Shown piece after piece: positions 1 through 6,782 of a DNA stretch of 21,050 bases. Every line of letters begins with the position of its first letter. Position 1 is the first letter of the stretch. The notes under the pieces were generated by a model, which made no database searches, had not been told where the DNA came from, and was given only the letters and a program-made list of their open reading frames with translations. This stretch comes from DASWIG01 sp036397835 (GTDB taxonomy: Bacteria; Acidobacteriota; Thermoanaerobaculia; Multivoradales; J023). The stretch lies in NCBI GenBank assembly GCA_036397835.1, contig DASWIG010000168.1, forward strand, positions 1-21,050, in the 5' to 3' direction. Both the position numbers and the translations under genes were made by a program.

Positions 1-1785
1 GGCCTTGCGCGCGAATTCCTCCGCGCCGCCGGCGGGCCCGTAGCGCGCCTCGAGGGCCGCCGCGTAGCGGTCGAGCGTGTTGAACTCGTTGCGGCCGCAG
101 TGGTACTCCCAGACCTCGTCGATCGGCCACAGGTGGTCCTCGCCGAGCATCCGCCGCAGGCTCTCGAGCGGCGGCGGCTGCGGGCCGGGGCCGGTCTCGG
201 TGTTGAAGCCGTAGGCGCCGCCGCGGCCCTCGTCGACGTACCAGTAGACCGGCGGCACCCAGTCGTAGGGGCCGTTCATCTTGACGCCGGTGGGGCCGCT
301 GACGTCGCTCTTCAGGGTGCCGCAAGAGGCCAGCACCGGCCGGGTGGGGTCGGCCGCCGGCATGATCTCGGCGTAGCGGCGCTCGAGGTCGGGCCGCGGC
401 AGCTTGTCGCTGGCCAGCACCCACACGAAGATGCTCGGGTGGTTGCGCAGCCACACCACCTGGTCGCGCCACGACGCCGTCACGATCTCGACGTCCTCGG
501 GGCTTTTGACGCCGCCGAAGTCGTCCACCTCCTTGCCCAGGTACCCCTCCCACTCCCACTGGCAGCTCCAGCCCACCATCACCAGCAGGCCGAGCTCGTC
601 GGCCAGGTCGTAGAGGCGCTCGCCGCTGCCCCAGAAGCCCTCCAGGCGCACGGTGTTGAGCCCCATGTGGCGGGCGTAGCGGAGCTGGGCCTCGAGGTTC
701 GCGCCGTCCTCGGCCAGCAGCAGGTCGTCCACCCAGCCGCCGCCGCGCACCAGCACCTCGCGGCCGTTGACGCGATAGCCGCGGTGGCCCTGGGCATTGA
801 AGTAGTCGTCGACCTCGCGCACGCCGAAGCGCACGCTGTGCGCGTCGGAGGTCTCGCCGTCCACCTCGGCGGCGAGCTCGAGGGTGTAGAGCTCGGGCTC
901 CCCGAGGTCGTGCGGCCACCACAGCCGCGGCGCGTCGAGGACGAGGCTCGGGTGCTCGGCCGGCGCGAAGACGACCTCGCGGCTCTCGCGCGGCCCCAGC
1001 TCGAACGGCTGCTCGAAGCGGCGGCCCTCGATCTCGCCGCGCAGGCGTCCCGACGCCGGCGCGTCCGTGTGGTTCTCGAGCCGGGCATGGACCGTGAGCT
1101 CGGCGCGCGACAGGGTCTCGAGGTCGACGTCGGCGGCGACGAAGACGTCCTCCACCGACACCGTGCCGGTCAGCCGCAGCCGCACCTCGCGCCACAGCCC
1201 CATGTTGCGGTCGGGGGCCTGCGGGTTCCAATCGACGAAGCCGAGGGTGAAGTCGCCTGGCACCGGCGGATGGACCTCGACCGCCAGGTCGTTGGCGCCG
1301 GCGCGGAGCTGGCCGGTCACGTCGAGGGAGAAGCGGCGGAAGGCGCCGCGGACCTCGTCCGGGCCGGCCACCCGCTCGCCGTTGAGCCACACCGCGGCGC
1401 TGTAGTTGACGCCGTCGAAGGCCAGGCGCGCCGCCGCCGGCACCGCCTCGAGGTCGAAGGCGGTGCGGTACCACCAGGAGCCGCGGAAGGGCTCCTCCGG
1501 GATCGCCGCCAGGTTCATGGCGAAATAGGGGTCCTCGTAGACCCCCGCGGCGACCAGGGCGGCGAGCACCGTCGTCGGCACCCGCGCCGGAGTCCAGCCC
1601 GCGGCGTCGAAGTCGGGGCGCGAGATCTCGGCGCCGCCGGCGCCGGCCTGCGCCGCGGCGCGCAGGCTCCAGCCGTCCGCCAGCAGGAGTGAGGTCTCGG
1701 GAGGCTCGGCCGCCGGCGGGGCCGGGGCGCAGGCGAGCCACGCCGCCGCCCACCCGAGGAGGACGGCGCAGGCGGTTCGGGTCAT
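1..1785 (-). CDS. GH2 exo-beta-D-glucosaminidase-like, partial (3' end off window)
   Basis: Family 2 glycoside hydrolase, most like the exo-beta-D-glucosaminidase (CsxA) branch that releases glucosamine from chitosan oligomers. 595 codons are visible and the gene runs off the left edge. The start is an ATG at 1785 that overlaps the upstream stop as ATGA. Residues 1-25 are a hydrophobic secretion signal; Cys19 follows a poor lipobox (WLAC), so lipidation is uncertain. An N-terminal jelly-roll region (PFRGSWWYRTAFDL, AVWLNGERV) is followed by the immunoglobulin-like domain and the TIM barrel. The barrel shows LASDKLP with Asp460 and YGFNTETGPG with Glu530. In CsxA the acid/base is an Asp and the nucleophile a Glu about 72 residues later, matching this spacing; beta-mannosidases and beta-galactosidases instead have Asn-Glu at the first site. 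The adjoining PIG-L deacetylase fits an amino-sugar substrate. The GH2 call is firm; the substrate is inferred from these motifs. Confidence 0.88.
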   Translation of the reverse strand, partial: MTRTACAVLLGWAAAWLACAPAPPAAEPPETSLLLADGWSLRAAAQAGAGGAEISRPDFDAAGWTPARVPTTVLAALVAAGVYEDPYFAMNLAAIPEEPFRGSWWYRTAFDLEAVPAAARLAFDGVNYSAAVWLNGERVAGPDEVRGAFRRFSLDVTGQLRAGANDLAVEVHPPVPGDFTLGFVDWNPQAPDRNMGLWREVRLRLTGTVSVEDVFVAADVDLETLSRAELTVHARLENHTDAPASGRLRGEIEGRRFEQPFELGPRESREVVFAPAEHPSLVLDAPRLWWPHDLGEPELYTLELAAEVDGETSDAHSVRFGVREVDDYFNAQGHRGYRVNGREVLVRGGGWVDDLLLAEDGANLEAQLRYARHMGLNTVRLEGFWGSGERLYDLADELGLLVMVGWSCQWEWEGYLGKEVDDFGGVKSPEDVEIVTASWRDQVVWLRNHPSIFVWVLASDKLPRPDLERRYAEIMPAADPTRPVLASCGTLKSDVSGPTGVKMNGPYDWVPPVYWYVDEGRGGAYGFNTETGPGPQPPPLESLRRMLGEDHLWPIDEVWEYHCGRNEFNTLDRYAAALEARYGPAGGAEEFARKA

Positions 1786-2987
1786 GGTCCGGCCTCGGGC
1801 TCGGGCACCGCCAGCACGAAAGCCTCGGTGCGGCGGGCGAAGGCGATGAGATAGCCGTTGCAGTCCATGATCCCCGCGCGGCGCTCCGGCAGCTCGCCCT
1901 CGCGGGCCAGGAAGCCGAGCTGCGACGCGTAGGCGCGGATCGCCGCCAGCTTCTTGCCCCCGCCCTCGTACATCGCTTCGGGCAGGCAGAGGTGACGCGC
2001 GATGCCGTAGTCCGCGTCGTCGGGCAGTCCGCCCGGCCAGGACGGCCGCAGGCGGTGCTCGCGCAGCGTCGAGATCCACTCCGGATCGGCGTCGGCGCAG
2101 CTCTCGAGCGCGCACGGGCAAAGGACGGCCTGGGGCCCCGGATACCAGCAGTCGGGGTGGGGCGTCGCCTTCGGCGTGTGGGCGTGGATCACCGTGTAGA
2201 CCACCGCTCGCGGCCTGGCGAGCTCGCCGTTGAGCGTCTTGACGAAGCTGCCCAGGGCGGCGTGGTCGCCGTGGCCGTCGAGCCAGTGGGTGGTCGCCAC
2301 CAGGGTGCGCGGGGTGGTCGCGGCGAGGCGGCCCGCGAGGGCCGCGGTCAGCGTCGCGGCGCTGAGCTCGGTTTCCGGCCCTTCGCCGTAGCCCCCCGGG
2401 CAGGTCTCGCAGTCGCCGCAGGCCGAGAAATCGGAGCGCCGCAGCCGCGTCTCGGGCGTCCCCTGCTCGCGGCCGCGCCAGGCCGCCGCGAGGCCGGTGT
2501 CGGGGTAGCCGAGGAAGGCGGGCGGCTCGCGGCCGAGGACGGCCGCCGCCGCCGCGCTCTCGCCGCGCCGTACCTCGGCGAAGCTGTCGAGCGCCGGCGT
2601 CGCGAAGTTGGAGAGGTCCGCGGCGCCGCAGGTCGGGCCGCGGACTGAGCCGGTCTTCCAGAAGCGGCAGGCCTCGCAATAGGCGTCGCCGTCGGTGGCC
2701 ACCACCACCTCGACCGGCTTGCCCTGCGCCCGATAGGCGGCGATCAGGCCGGCGAACCCCAGGGTCTCGTCGTCGGGATGGGGCGCCAGCACCAGCAACG
2801 CGTCGAACGCGGTGAGCTCCTCGTTGGCGCACGCGGGCTCGGCCGGCGCCGCCACGATCACCGGCTGCGGGATCCGGCAGGCCGGATCCGGCGCGGCGTC
2901 CTGGGCGCCGGAGGCGGCGGCGACGAAGATCGACAACGGAATCCAAAAATTTGGGTTCAAGCCAAGCGATTTCGAGTACACTTGCAT
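1782..2987 (-). CDS. Secreted PIG-L/LmbE-family N-acetylglucosamine deacetylase
   Basis: Zinc-dependent PIG-L/LmbE-family deacetylase of 401 residues, of the type that removes acetyl from GlcNAc-containing sugars. The signature AHPDDETLG lies at residues 69-77 (His70, Asp72, Asp73) and the second metal motif THWLDGHGDH at 233-242. An N-terminal hydrophobic stretch (about 14-28, FWIPLSIFVAAASG) predicts export. The protein is longer than typical LmbE enzymes because of a Cys-rich insert (CxxCxxC near 190-196, CPC further on), suggesting disulfides or a metal site outside the cytoplasm. Its stop overlaps the GH2 start (ATGA), so the two are probably translationally coupled: deacetylation would create the free amino group that an exo-glucosaminidase needs. 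The ATG at 2987 has no clear Shine-Dalgarno sequence but sits close behind a promoter-like element. The family is clear; the substrate is inferred. Confidence 0.88.
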   Translation of the reverse strand: MQVYSKSLGLNPNFWIPLSIFVAAASGAQDAAPDPACRIPQPVIVAAPAEPACANEELTAFDALLVLAPHPDDETLGFAGLIAAYRAQGKPVEVVVATDGDAYCEACRFWKTGSVRGPTCGAADLSNFATPALDSFAEVRRGESAAAAAVLGREPPAFLGYPDTGLAAAWRGREQGTPETRLRRSDFSACGDCETCPGGYGEGPETELSAATLTAALAGRLAATTPRTLVATTHWLDGHGDHAALGSFVKTLNGELARPRAVVYTVIHAHTPKATPHPDCWYPGPQAVLCPCALESCADADPEWISTLREHRLRPSWPGGLPDDADYGIARHLCLPEAMYEGGGKKLAAIRAYASQLGFLAREGELPERRAGIMDCNGYLIAFARRTEAFVLAVPEPEAGP

Positions 2988-3022
2988 GGGCTTTCAATCT
3001 ACTCGAACCGGATCCTTTGAAC
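2955..3022. promoter_or_regulatory. Candidate LacI-family operator: inverted composite repeat
   Basis: Two inverted copies of a composite motif lie between the divergent deacetylase and lacI-family genes. The left copy is GTTCAA (2955-2960), 10 nt, TTCGAGTA (2971-2978). The right copy on the other strand is TACTCGAA (3000-3007), 9 nt, TTGAAC (3017-3022). Both arm pairs are perfect and share a centre near 2989, next to the deacetylase ATG. This is the expected position for sites bound by the adjacent LacI-type repressor. The motif is not a textbook LacI half-site, so assignment to that regulator is inference. Confidence 0.5.
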
Positions 3023-3024
3023 AA
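2996..3024 (-). promoter_or_regulatory. Putative sigma-70-like promoter for the deacetylase-GH2 operon
   Basis: Read on the minus strand, TTGTTC (3024-3019) and TAGATT (3001-2996) are separated by exactly 17 nt. The -35 matches consensus at 3 of 6 positions and the -10 at 4 of 6, so the element is modest. The ATG is only 8 nt past the -10, which would give a leader of about 2 nt. The element lies inside the inverted operator arms, so a bound repressor would block it. Confidence 0.35.
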
Positions 3025-3068
3025 GCTGAGGGGCCGAGGCCGGGGTCGGGTGGGGATCGGGCGCTATC

Positions 3069-4163
3069 ATGAAGCGAGGACCAGGCAAATCGCCGACCCG
3101 GGGAGAAGGTGACCTGCGCAAAAAGCGGGTCACGCTCAAGGTGCTGGCCGAGCATCTGGACCTGTCGCCGGCGACCGTCTCCATCGTCCTCAACGACGCG
3201 CCGGTCGCGGCCTCGATCCCGCGCGAGACCAAAGCGCGGATCTTCGCGGCAGCGGCGGCGCTCGGCTACCGGCCGAACCACCTGGCACGCTCGTTGCGGC
3301 GCAAGCGCAGCTTCTCGGTGGGCGTGCTGGTGCCGGAGATCAGCGAGGGCTACGCGGCGGGCGTGATGAGCGGCGTCGAGCACCACCTCATCGAAGAGGG
3401 GTACTTCTACCTGGTGGCGAGCCACCGGTCGCGGCCCGACCTGGTGGACGAGTATCTGCGCAACCTGGACGACCGCTCGGTGGAGGGCTTCATCCTGGTC
3501 GCCGCCCAGCTCCCGCGGCCGCCGCGGCTGCCGACGGTGGCGGTGGCCGGGCACAAGCGGCTCGACGGCGTGACCAACGTGGTGCTCGACCACGACCACG
3601 CGGCGCGCCTCGCCCTCGAGCACCTCGCCGAGCTCGGCCACGAGCGCATCGCCTTCTTCAAGGGCCATCCCCACAGCGCCGACACCGAGGACCGCTGGCA
3701 GGCCATCGTCGACGCGGCGGGCTCCCTCGGCCTGGAGGTGCGGCCGGAGCTCACGCTGCAGCTCGCGGGCAACTTTACGAGCGGCCTCTTCTCCGCCGAG
3801 GAGGGCTACCGGGAGGGCCACGCCGCCAGCCGCGAGCTGCTGGCGCGAGGCGTCGAGTTCACCGCGCTCTTCGCGTTCAACGACATCTCGGCCATCGGCG
3901 CCATGCGCGCCTTCCGCGACGCCGGCCTGCAGGTGCCCTTGGACGTCTCGATCGTCGGCTTCGACGACATCCAGAGCGCCGCCTTCCAGAACCCGAGCCT
4001 GACCACCGTGCGGCAGCCGCTCAGGGAGATGGGCGAGACGGCCGGGCGCATCCTGCTCGAGCGCCTGGCGGGCAACGACGCGTTCCCCGACTTCGTGACC
4101 GTGGAGCCCGAGCTCATGGTCCGCGCTTCGACGGCTCCGGCGGCGGTGCGGGCGGCGGCATGA
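3069..4163 (+). CDS. LacI/GalR-family transcriptional regulator
   Basis: LacI-type regulator of 364 residues, the usual family length. The helix-turn-helix is at about 22-47 (TLKVLAEHLDLSPATVSIVLN) and the hinge at about 68-80 (RPNHLARSLRRKRS). The rest is a periplasmic-binding-protein-like sugar-sensing domain ending with a typical FDDIQSAAFQNPSLTTVRQP segment. One oddity is Ile at the position where the recognition helix normally has Arg (VSIVLN rather than VSRVLN), so operator preference may be non-standard. The ATG at 3069 has only a weak GGGGATCGGG ribosome site upstream. Its stop overlaps the MFS start (ATGA). It is divergent from the deacetylase and GH2 genes and probably represses both arms until an amino-sugar ligand binds; the ligand is not deducible from sequence. 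Confidence 0.93.
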   Translation: MKRGPGKSPTRGEGDLRKKRVTLKVLAEHLDLSPATVSIVLNDAPVAASIPRETKARIFAAAAALGYRPNHLARSLRRKRSFSVGVLVPEISEGYAAGVMSGVEHHLIEEGYFYLVASHRSRPDLVDEYLRNLDDRSVEGFILVAAQLPRPPRLPTVAVAGHKRLDGVTNVVLDHDHAARLALEHLAELGHERIAFFKGHPHSADTEDRWQAIVDAAGSLGLEVRPELTLQLAGNFTSGLFSAEEGYREGHAASRELLARGVEFTALFAFNDISAIGAMRAFRDAGLQVPLDVSIVGFDDIQSAAFQNPSLTTVRQPLREMGETAGRILLERLAGNDAFPDFVTVEPELMVRASTAPAAVRAAA

Positions 4164-5308
4164 GCGCCGCCGCGGTCCGGCCGGCGGACGCCGCCCTGTA
4201 CGGCGGCTTCCTCCTGAACGGCGTCGTCTCGGTCCTGCTCGGTCCGGTGATCCCGGAGCTGCGCTTCGCCTGGGGGGTGACTCCGGCCACCGCGGCCTCG
4301 CTCTTCGTGGCCCAGTTCGCTTTCAGCGCCCTGGGCGCCGTAGTCGCGAGCTTTGACGTGCGGCGCAGCCTGGTCTGCGGCTACGGCGCGATCGCCGTCG
4401 GGCTCACGATCCTGGCCACCGGCGAGTGGTCCCTGGCGCGGCTCGCCATGGCCGCCGTCGGCCTCGGCCTGGGGCTGACGATCCCGGCGACCAACCTCGC
4501 CGTGGCGCACCGCAACCCGCTTCGCCGCGGCGCCGCCCTGGCGACGCTGAACCTCACCTGGGGCGCCGGCGCCATGGCGTGTCCGCTCGTCTTCGCGGCG
4601 CTGCGGGGACGCCTGCCGGCCACGGCCGCCCTCTGGGGCCTCGCCGCCGCCGCCGTCGTGGCGAGCGCCGCGGCGGCGGCGGTGCGCAGCGCTTCGCCGC
4701 CGCCGGCCGCCGAGCCGACGGTGGCGCCGCGGTTCGGCTTCCTCCTCCTGGTGGCGGCGATGCTCTTCCTCTACGTCGGCTCCGAGAGCACCATGGGCGG
4801 CTGGCTGGTGGAGCTCGCGGACCAGCTCGGCGGCGAGCGCACCGCCGTCTCGATGCTCGTCGGCTGGAGCTTCTGGGGAGCGATCCTCGCCGGCCGGGCG
4901 AGCGCGTCGGTGCTGCTCGCCCGGGTGAGCGAGCCGGCGCTCTACAAGGCGTCGCTGGCGCTCGCCGGCGCCGGCACCCTCACCGTGCTGCTGGCGGACT
5001 CGCGCGCCGGCGCCGCGGCGGGAGCGCTCGCCGCCGGCGCCGGGATGGCCCCGCTCTTCCCGCTGACCATCTCCCTGCTGACCGCGCGCACGGCGTCCAC
5101 GCTCTCGCGCGGCACCGGCTGGGTCTTCGCCTGCGGCGGCGTCGGCGGCGCCGTCCTGCCGTGGCTGGCAGGCCAGGTCACGGACGGCGACGCCGGTCCG
5201 AGCCGCGGCTTCGCCGTGCCGCTGGCGGGGATGGCGCTACTCGCCGTCCTCTACGCACTGCACCGGTTCACCGCGCGGGAAGACGGGGAAGAGCCGCTCA
5301 CCTCTTGA
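4160..5308 (+). CDS. Major facilitator superfamily sugar permease
   Basis: MFS permease of 382 residues with about 12 hydrophobic segments in two six-helix halves, split by a short Pro/Ala-rich loop near 173-190. The seventh helix carries FLYVGSESTMGGWLVEL, resembling the 'YVGxE...GGW' segment of FucP-like sugar transporters and related MFS proteins. Translation is coupled to the LacI gene by an ATGA overlap, so regulator and transporter form one unit. A role in importing the monosaccharide released by the neighbouring secreted enzymes (glucosamine or a related sugar) is inferred from context. The 3' end overlaps the convergent TPR gene by 11 bases, leaving no room for an intergenic terminator. 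Confidence 0.88.
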   Translation: MSAAAVRPADAALYGGFLLNGVVSVLLGPVIPELRFAWGVTPATAASLFVAQFAFSALGAVVASFDVRRSLVCGYGAIAVGLTILATGEWSLARLAMAAVGLGLGLTIPATNLAVAHRNPLRRGAALATLNLTWGAGAMACPLVFAALRGRLPATAALWGLAAAAVVASAAAAAVRSASPPPAAEPTVAPRFGFLLLVAAMLFLYVGSESTMGGWLVELADQLGGERTAVSMLVGWSFWGAILAGRASASVLLARVSEPALYKASLALAGAGTLTVLLADSRAGAAAGALAAGAGMAPLFPLTISLLTARTASTLSRGTGWVFACGGVGGAVLPWLAGQVTDGDAGPSRGFAVPLAGMALLAVLYALHRFTAREDGEEPLTS

Positions 5309-5840
5309 CGGCCGCCGGCGACTTGGCACTCTTGGCAGCCGGCGCCTTGGCCTCTTTGGAGCGGCGCATGGCGTGGCGCAGCGACCCCAGGAGTCGGTTG
5401 AGCGGATTGGACCGCGAGAGGAACGTCAGCACCGGCGCCTTGCGCTTGCCCATGGTCCGCTGGAGCGAGAGCAGCTCCGGATGGTTGGCGTCGACCTTGA
5501 GGCCCTTCTCGATGGCCCGGTAGGCGGCGTCGCGGCGCTGGGCCAGGAGGTAGGTGCGGGCGAGGTTGAGGTAGTTGTCGGGCTGGAAGAACTCCTGCTT
5601 GATGGCGAAGCGGCACAGCTTGATGCCGGCGTCGATCTTGCGCTGCTGGTGGGCCAGGGCGTAGCCCAGGAAGGAGTAGTAGCGACTGGGCAGCTTGCCC
5701 GGCTCCTTCTGCTGCTGGGCAACCCCGTCGAGGAGCTCGAGGCCGGTCTTCCAATCGCCCTTGCGGCAGAATTCCAGACCCTTCTCGAGCTGGTCGAGAG
5801 GATTCTGGAAGACGATCTTGGTCTCGTCAAACCGCGTCAC
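5298..5840 (-). CDS. Small TPR-repeat protein with basic C-terminal tail
   Basis: 180-residue protein with tetratricopeptide-like helix pairs across about 13-128 (FCRKGDWKTGLELLDGVAQQ, YYSFLGYALAHQQRKIDAGI, NYLNLARTYLLAQRRDAAYR). A Lys/Ala-rich basic tail (about 150-180, KEAKAPAAKSAKSPAAVKR) could bind nucleic acid or an acidic partner. There is no signal peptide. The start is GTG at 5840. No Shine-Dalgarno sequence precedes it, but a good promoter ends 9 nt upstream, so the mRNA is probably leaderless. Gene 5910-6773 lies upstream on the same strand. TPR proteins act as protein-binding scaffolds; the partner here is unknown. Confidence 0.85.
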   Translation of the reverse strand: MTRFDETKIVFQNPLDQLEKGLEFCRKGDWKTGLELLDGVAQQQKEPGKLPSRYYSFLGYALAHQQRKIDAGIKLCRFAIKQEFFQPDNYLNLARTYLLAQRRDAAYRAIEKGLKVDANHPELLSLQRTMGKRKAPVLTFLSRSNPLNRLLGSLRHAMRRSKEAKAPAAKSAKSPAAVKR

Positions 5841-5849
5841 GACGCCGGC

Positions 5850-5877
5850 AGTATACCCGTATTGGGCACATTCTCAA
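5850..5877 (-). promoter_or_regulatory. Strong sigma-70-like promoter giving a near-leaderless mRNA
   Basis: On the minus strand TTGAGA (5877-5872), a 16-nt spacer and TATACT (5855-5850). Each hexamer matches consensus at 5 of 6 positions, the best promoter match I found in the window. The GTG start of the TPR gene is 9 nt past the -10, so initiation at the usual distance leaves a leader of about 3 nt. Confidence 0.65.
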
Positions 5878-5909
5878 AGTCAGGCGTTCACCGACCCACT
5901 CTGCTCTCG

Positions 5910-6773
5910 TCAGTAGTAGAGGCTGCGCAGCTTGTCGCGGAACTCCTCGGCCAACGGGTCGCGGGCGCCCACCAGGCCGAAGACGGCGACCATGGCGCGG
6001 CGCGCCGCCTCGTCGCGCCAGTGGCGGTCGGCCCGCGCCGCCGCCAGGTAGTGCTCGAGGGCGTCGCGGTAGCGGCCCGCCGCCACCGCGTGACCGCCCA
6101 GCGCATAGTGGGCCTCGACGTCGACGCCGCCGCCGGCGAGTCGCTTCTCGCAGGCCGCCGGGTCGCCCACGGCGGCCGCTTCGCGCGCCAGGGCCGCCGC
6201 CTGCGTCAGGGCCTGGGCGGCGTCGTAGGCGTGCTCATCGGGCGGAATGGCGTCGACGTGGCGTTGCAGCGCGTCGTGGTCGCCGCGGGCGAGGGCGATC
6301 CTGGCGAGGCCGAGGTGGGCGCCGGCCAGCGCCCGGTCCTCGCCGAGGGCGCGCTCGAAAGCCTCGCCGGCGGCCTCGAGGTCGCCCGCCGCCGCCTGGC
6401 GCTCGCCCTCGGCGAGCAGGCGGTTGGCCTCGGTCGCGCAGTGCGGCCGCAGGAAGGCCCGCACCCCGGCCTCGGGCACCGCGCCCACGAATTGATCGAC
6501 CACCCCGCCGTCCTTGAAGAGCTGCGCGTTGGGAATGCCGCGCACGCCGTATCGCTCCGCCAGCTCGGGGCTCTCGTCGGAGTTGACCCTGGCGAGCACG
6601 AAGGCGCCGTCCGACTCGGCGGCGATCTTCTCGAGCACCGGCCCGAGCACGCGGCAAGGGCCGCACCACGGCGCCCAGAAGTCCACCAGCACCGGCACCT
6701 GGGCCGAGCGCCGCAGCACGGCGTCCTCGAAATCGGCGGTCGTGACGTCGATGATGTTCTCAGTGTGTGCCAT
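5910..6773 (-). CDS. cnoX: Thioredoxin-TPR co-chaperone (CnoX/YbbN type)
   Basis: 287-residue protein with an N-terminal thioredoxin fold (1-110) and a C-terminal TPR region (about 114-287), the CnoX/YbbN architecture. The active site WCGPC is intact at 36-40 (Cys37, Cys40), and the cis-Pro is Pro81 in GIPN. E. coli CnoX lacks the canonical WCGPC, so this form is probably redox-active as well as a holdase for GroEL and DnaK clients. There is no signal peptide, so it should be cytoplasmic. The ATG at 6773 follows the kinase fusion stop by 9 nt and lacks a Shine-Dalgarno sequence. A TAGAAT hexamer ends 6 nt before the ATG and overlaps that stop, so a leaderless transcript is possible besides read-through from the TIR/kinase genes. 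Family assignment is strong; the operon link to the TIR/kinase pair is positional. Confidence 0.88.
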   Translation of the reverse strand: MAHTENIIDVTTADFEDAVLRRSAQVPVLVDFWAPWCGPCRVLGPVLEKIAAESDGAFVLARVNSDESPELAERYGVRGIPNAQLFKDGGVVDQFVGAVPEAGVRAFLRPHCATEANRLLAEGERQAAAGDLEAAGEAFERALGEDRALAGAHLGLARIALARGDHDALQRHVDAIPPDEHAYDAAQALTQAAALAREAAAVGDPAACEKRLAGGGVDVEAHYALGGHAVAAGRYRDALEHYLAAARADRHWRDEAARRAMVAVFGLVGARDPLAEEFRDKLRSLYY

Positions 6774-6782
6774 GGGGGAATT

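Noticed and set aside
100..1692. 530-codon + strand frame
   Set aside because: It mirrors the GH2 gene, whose catalytic motifs are clear on the minus strand; the mirror frame has no recognisable domain.
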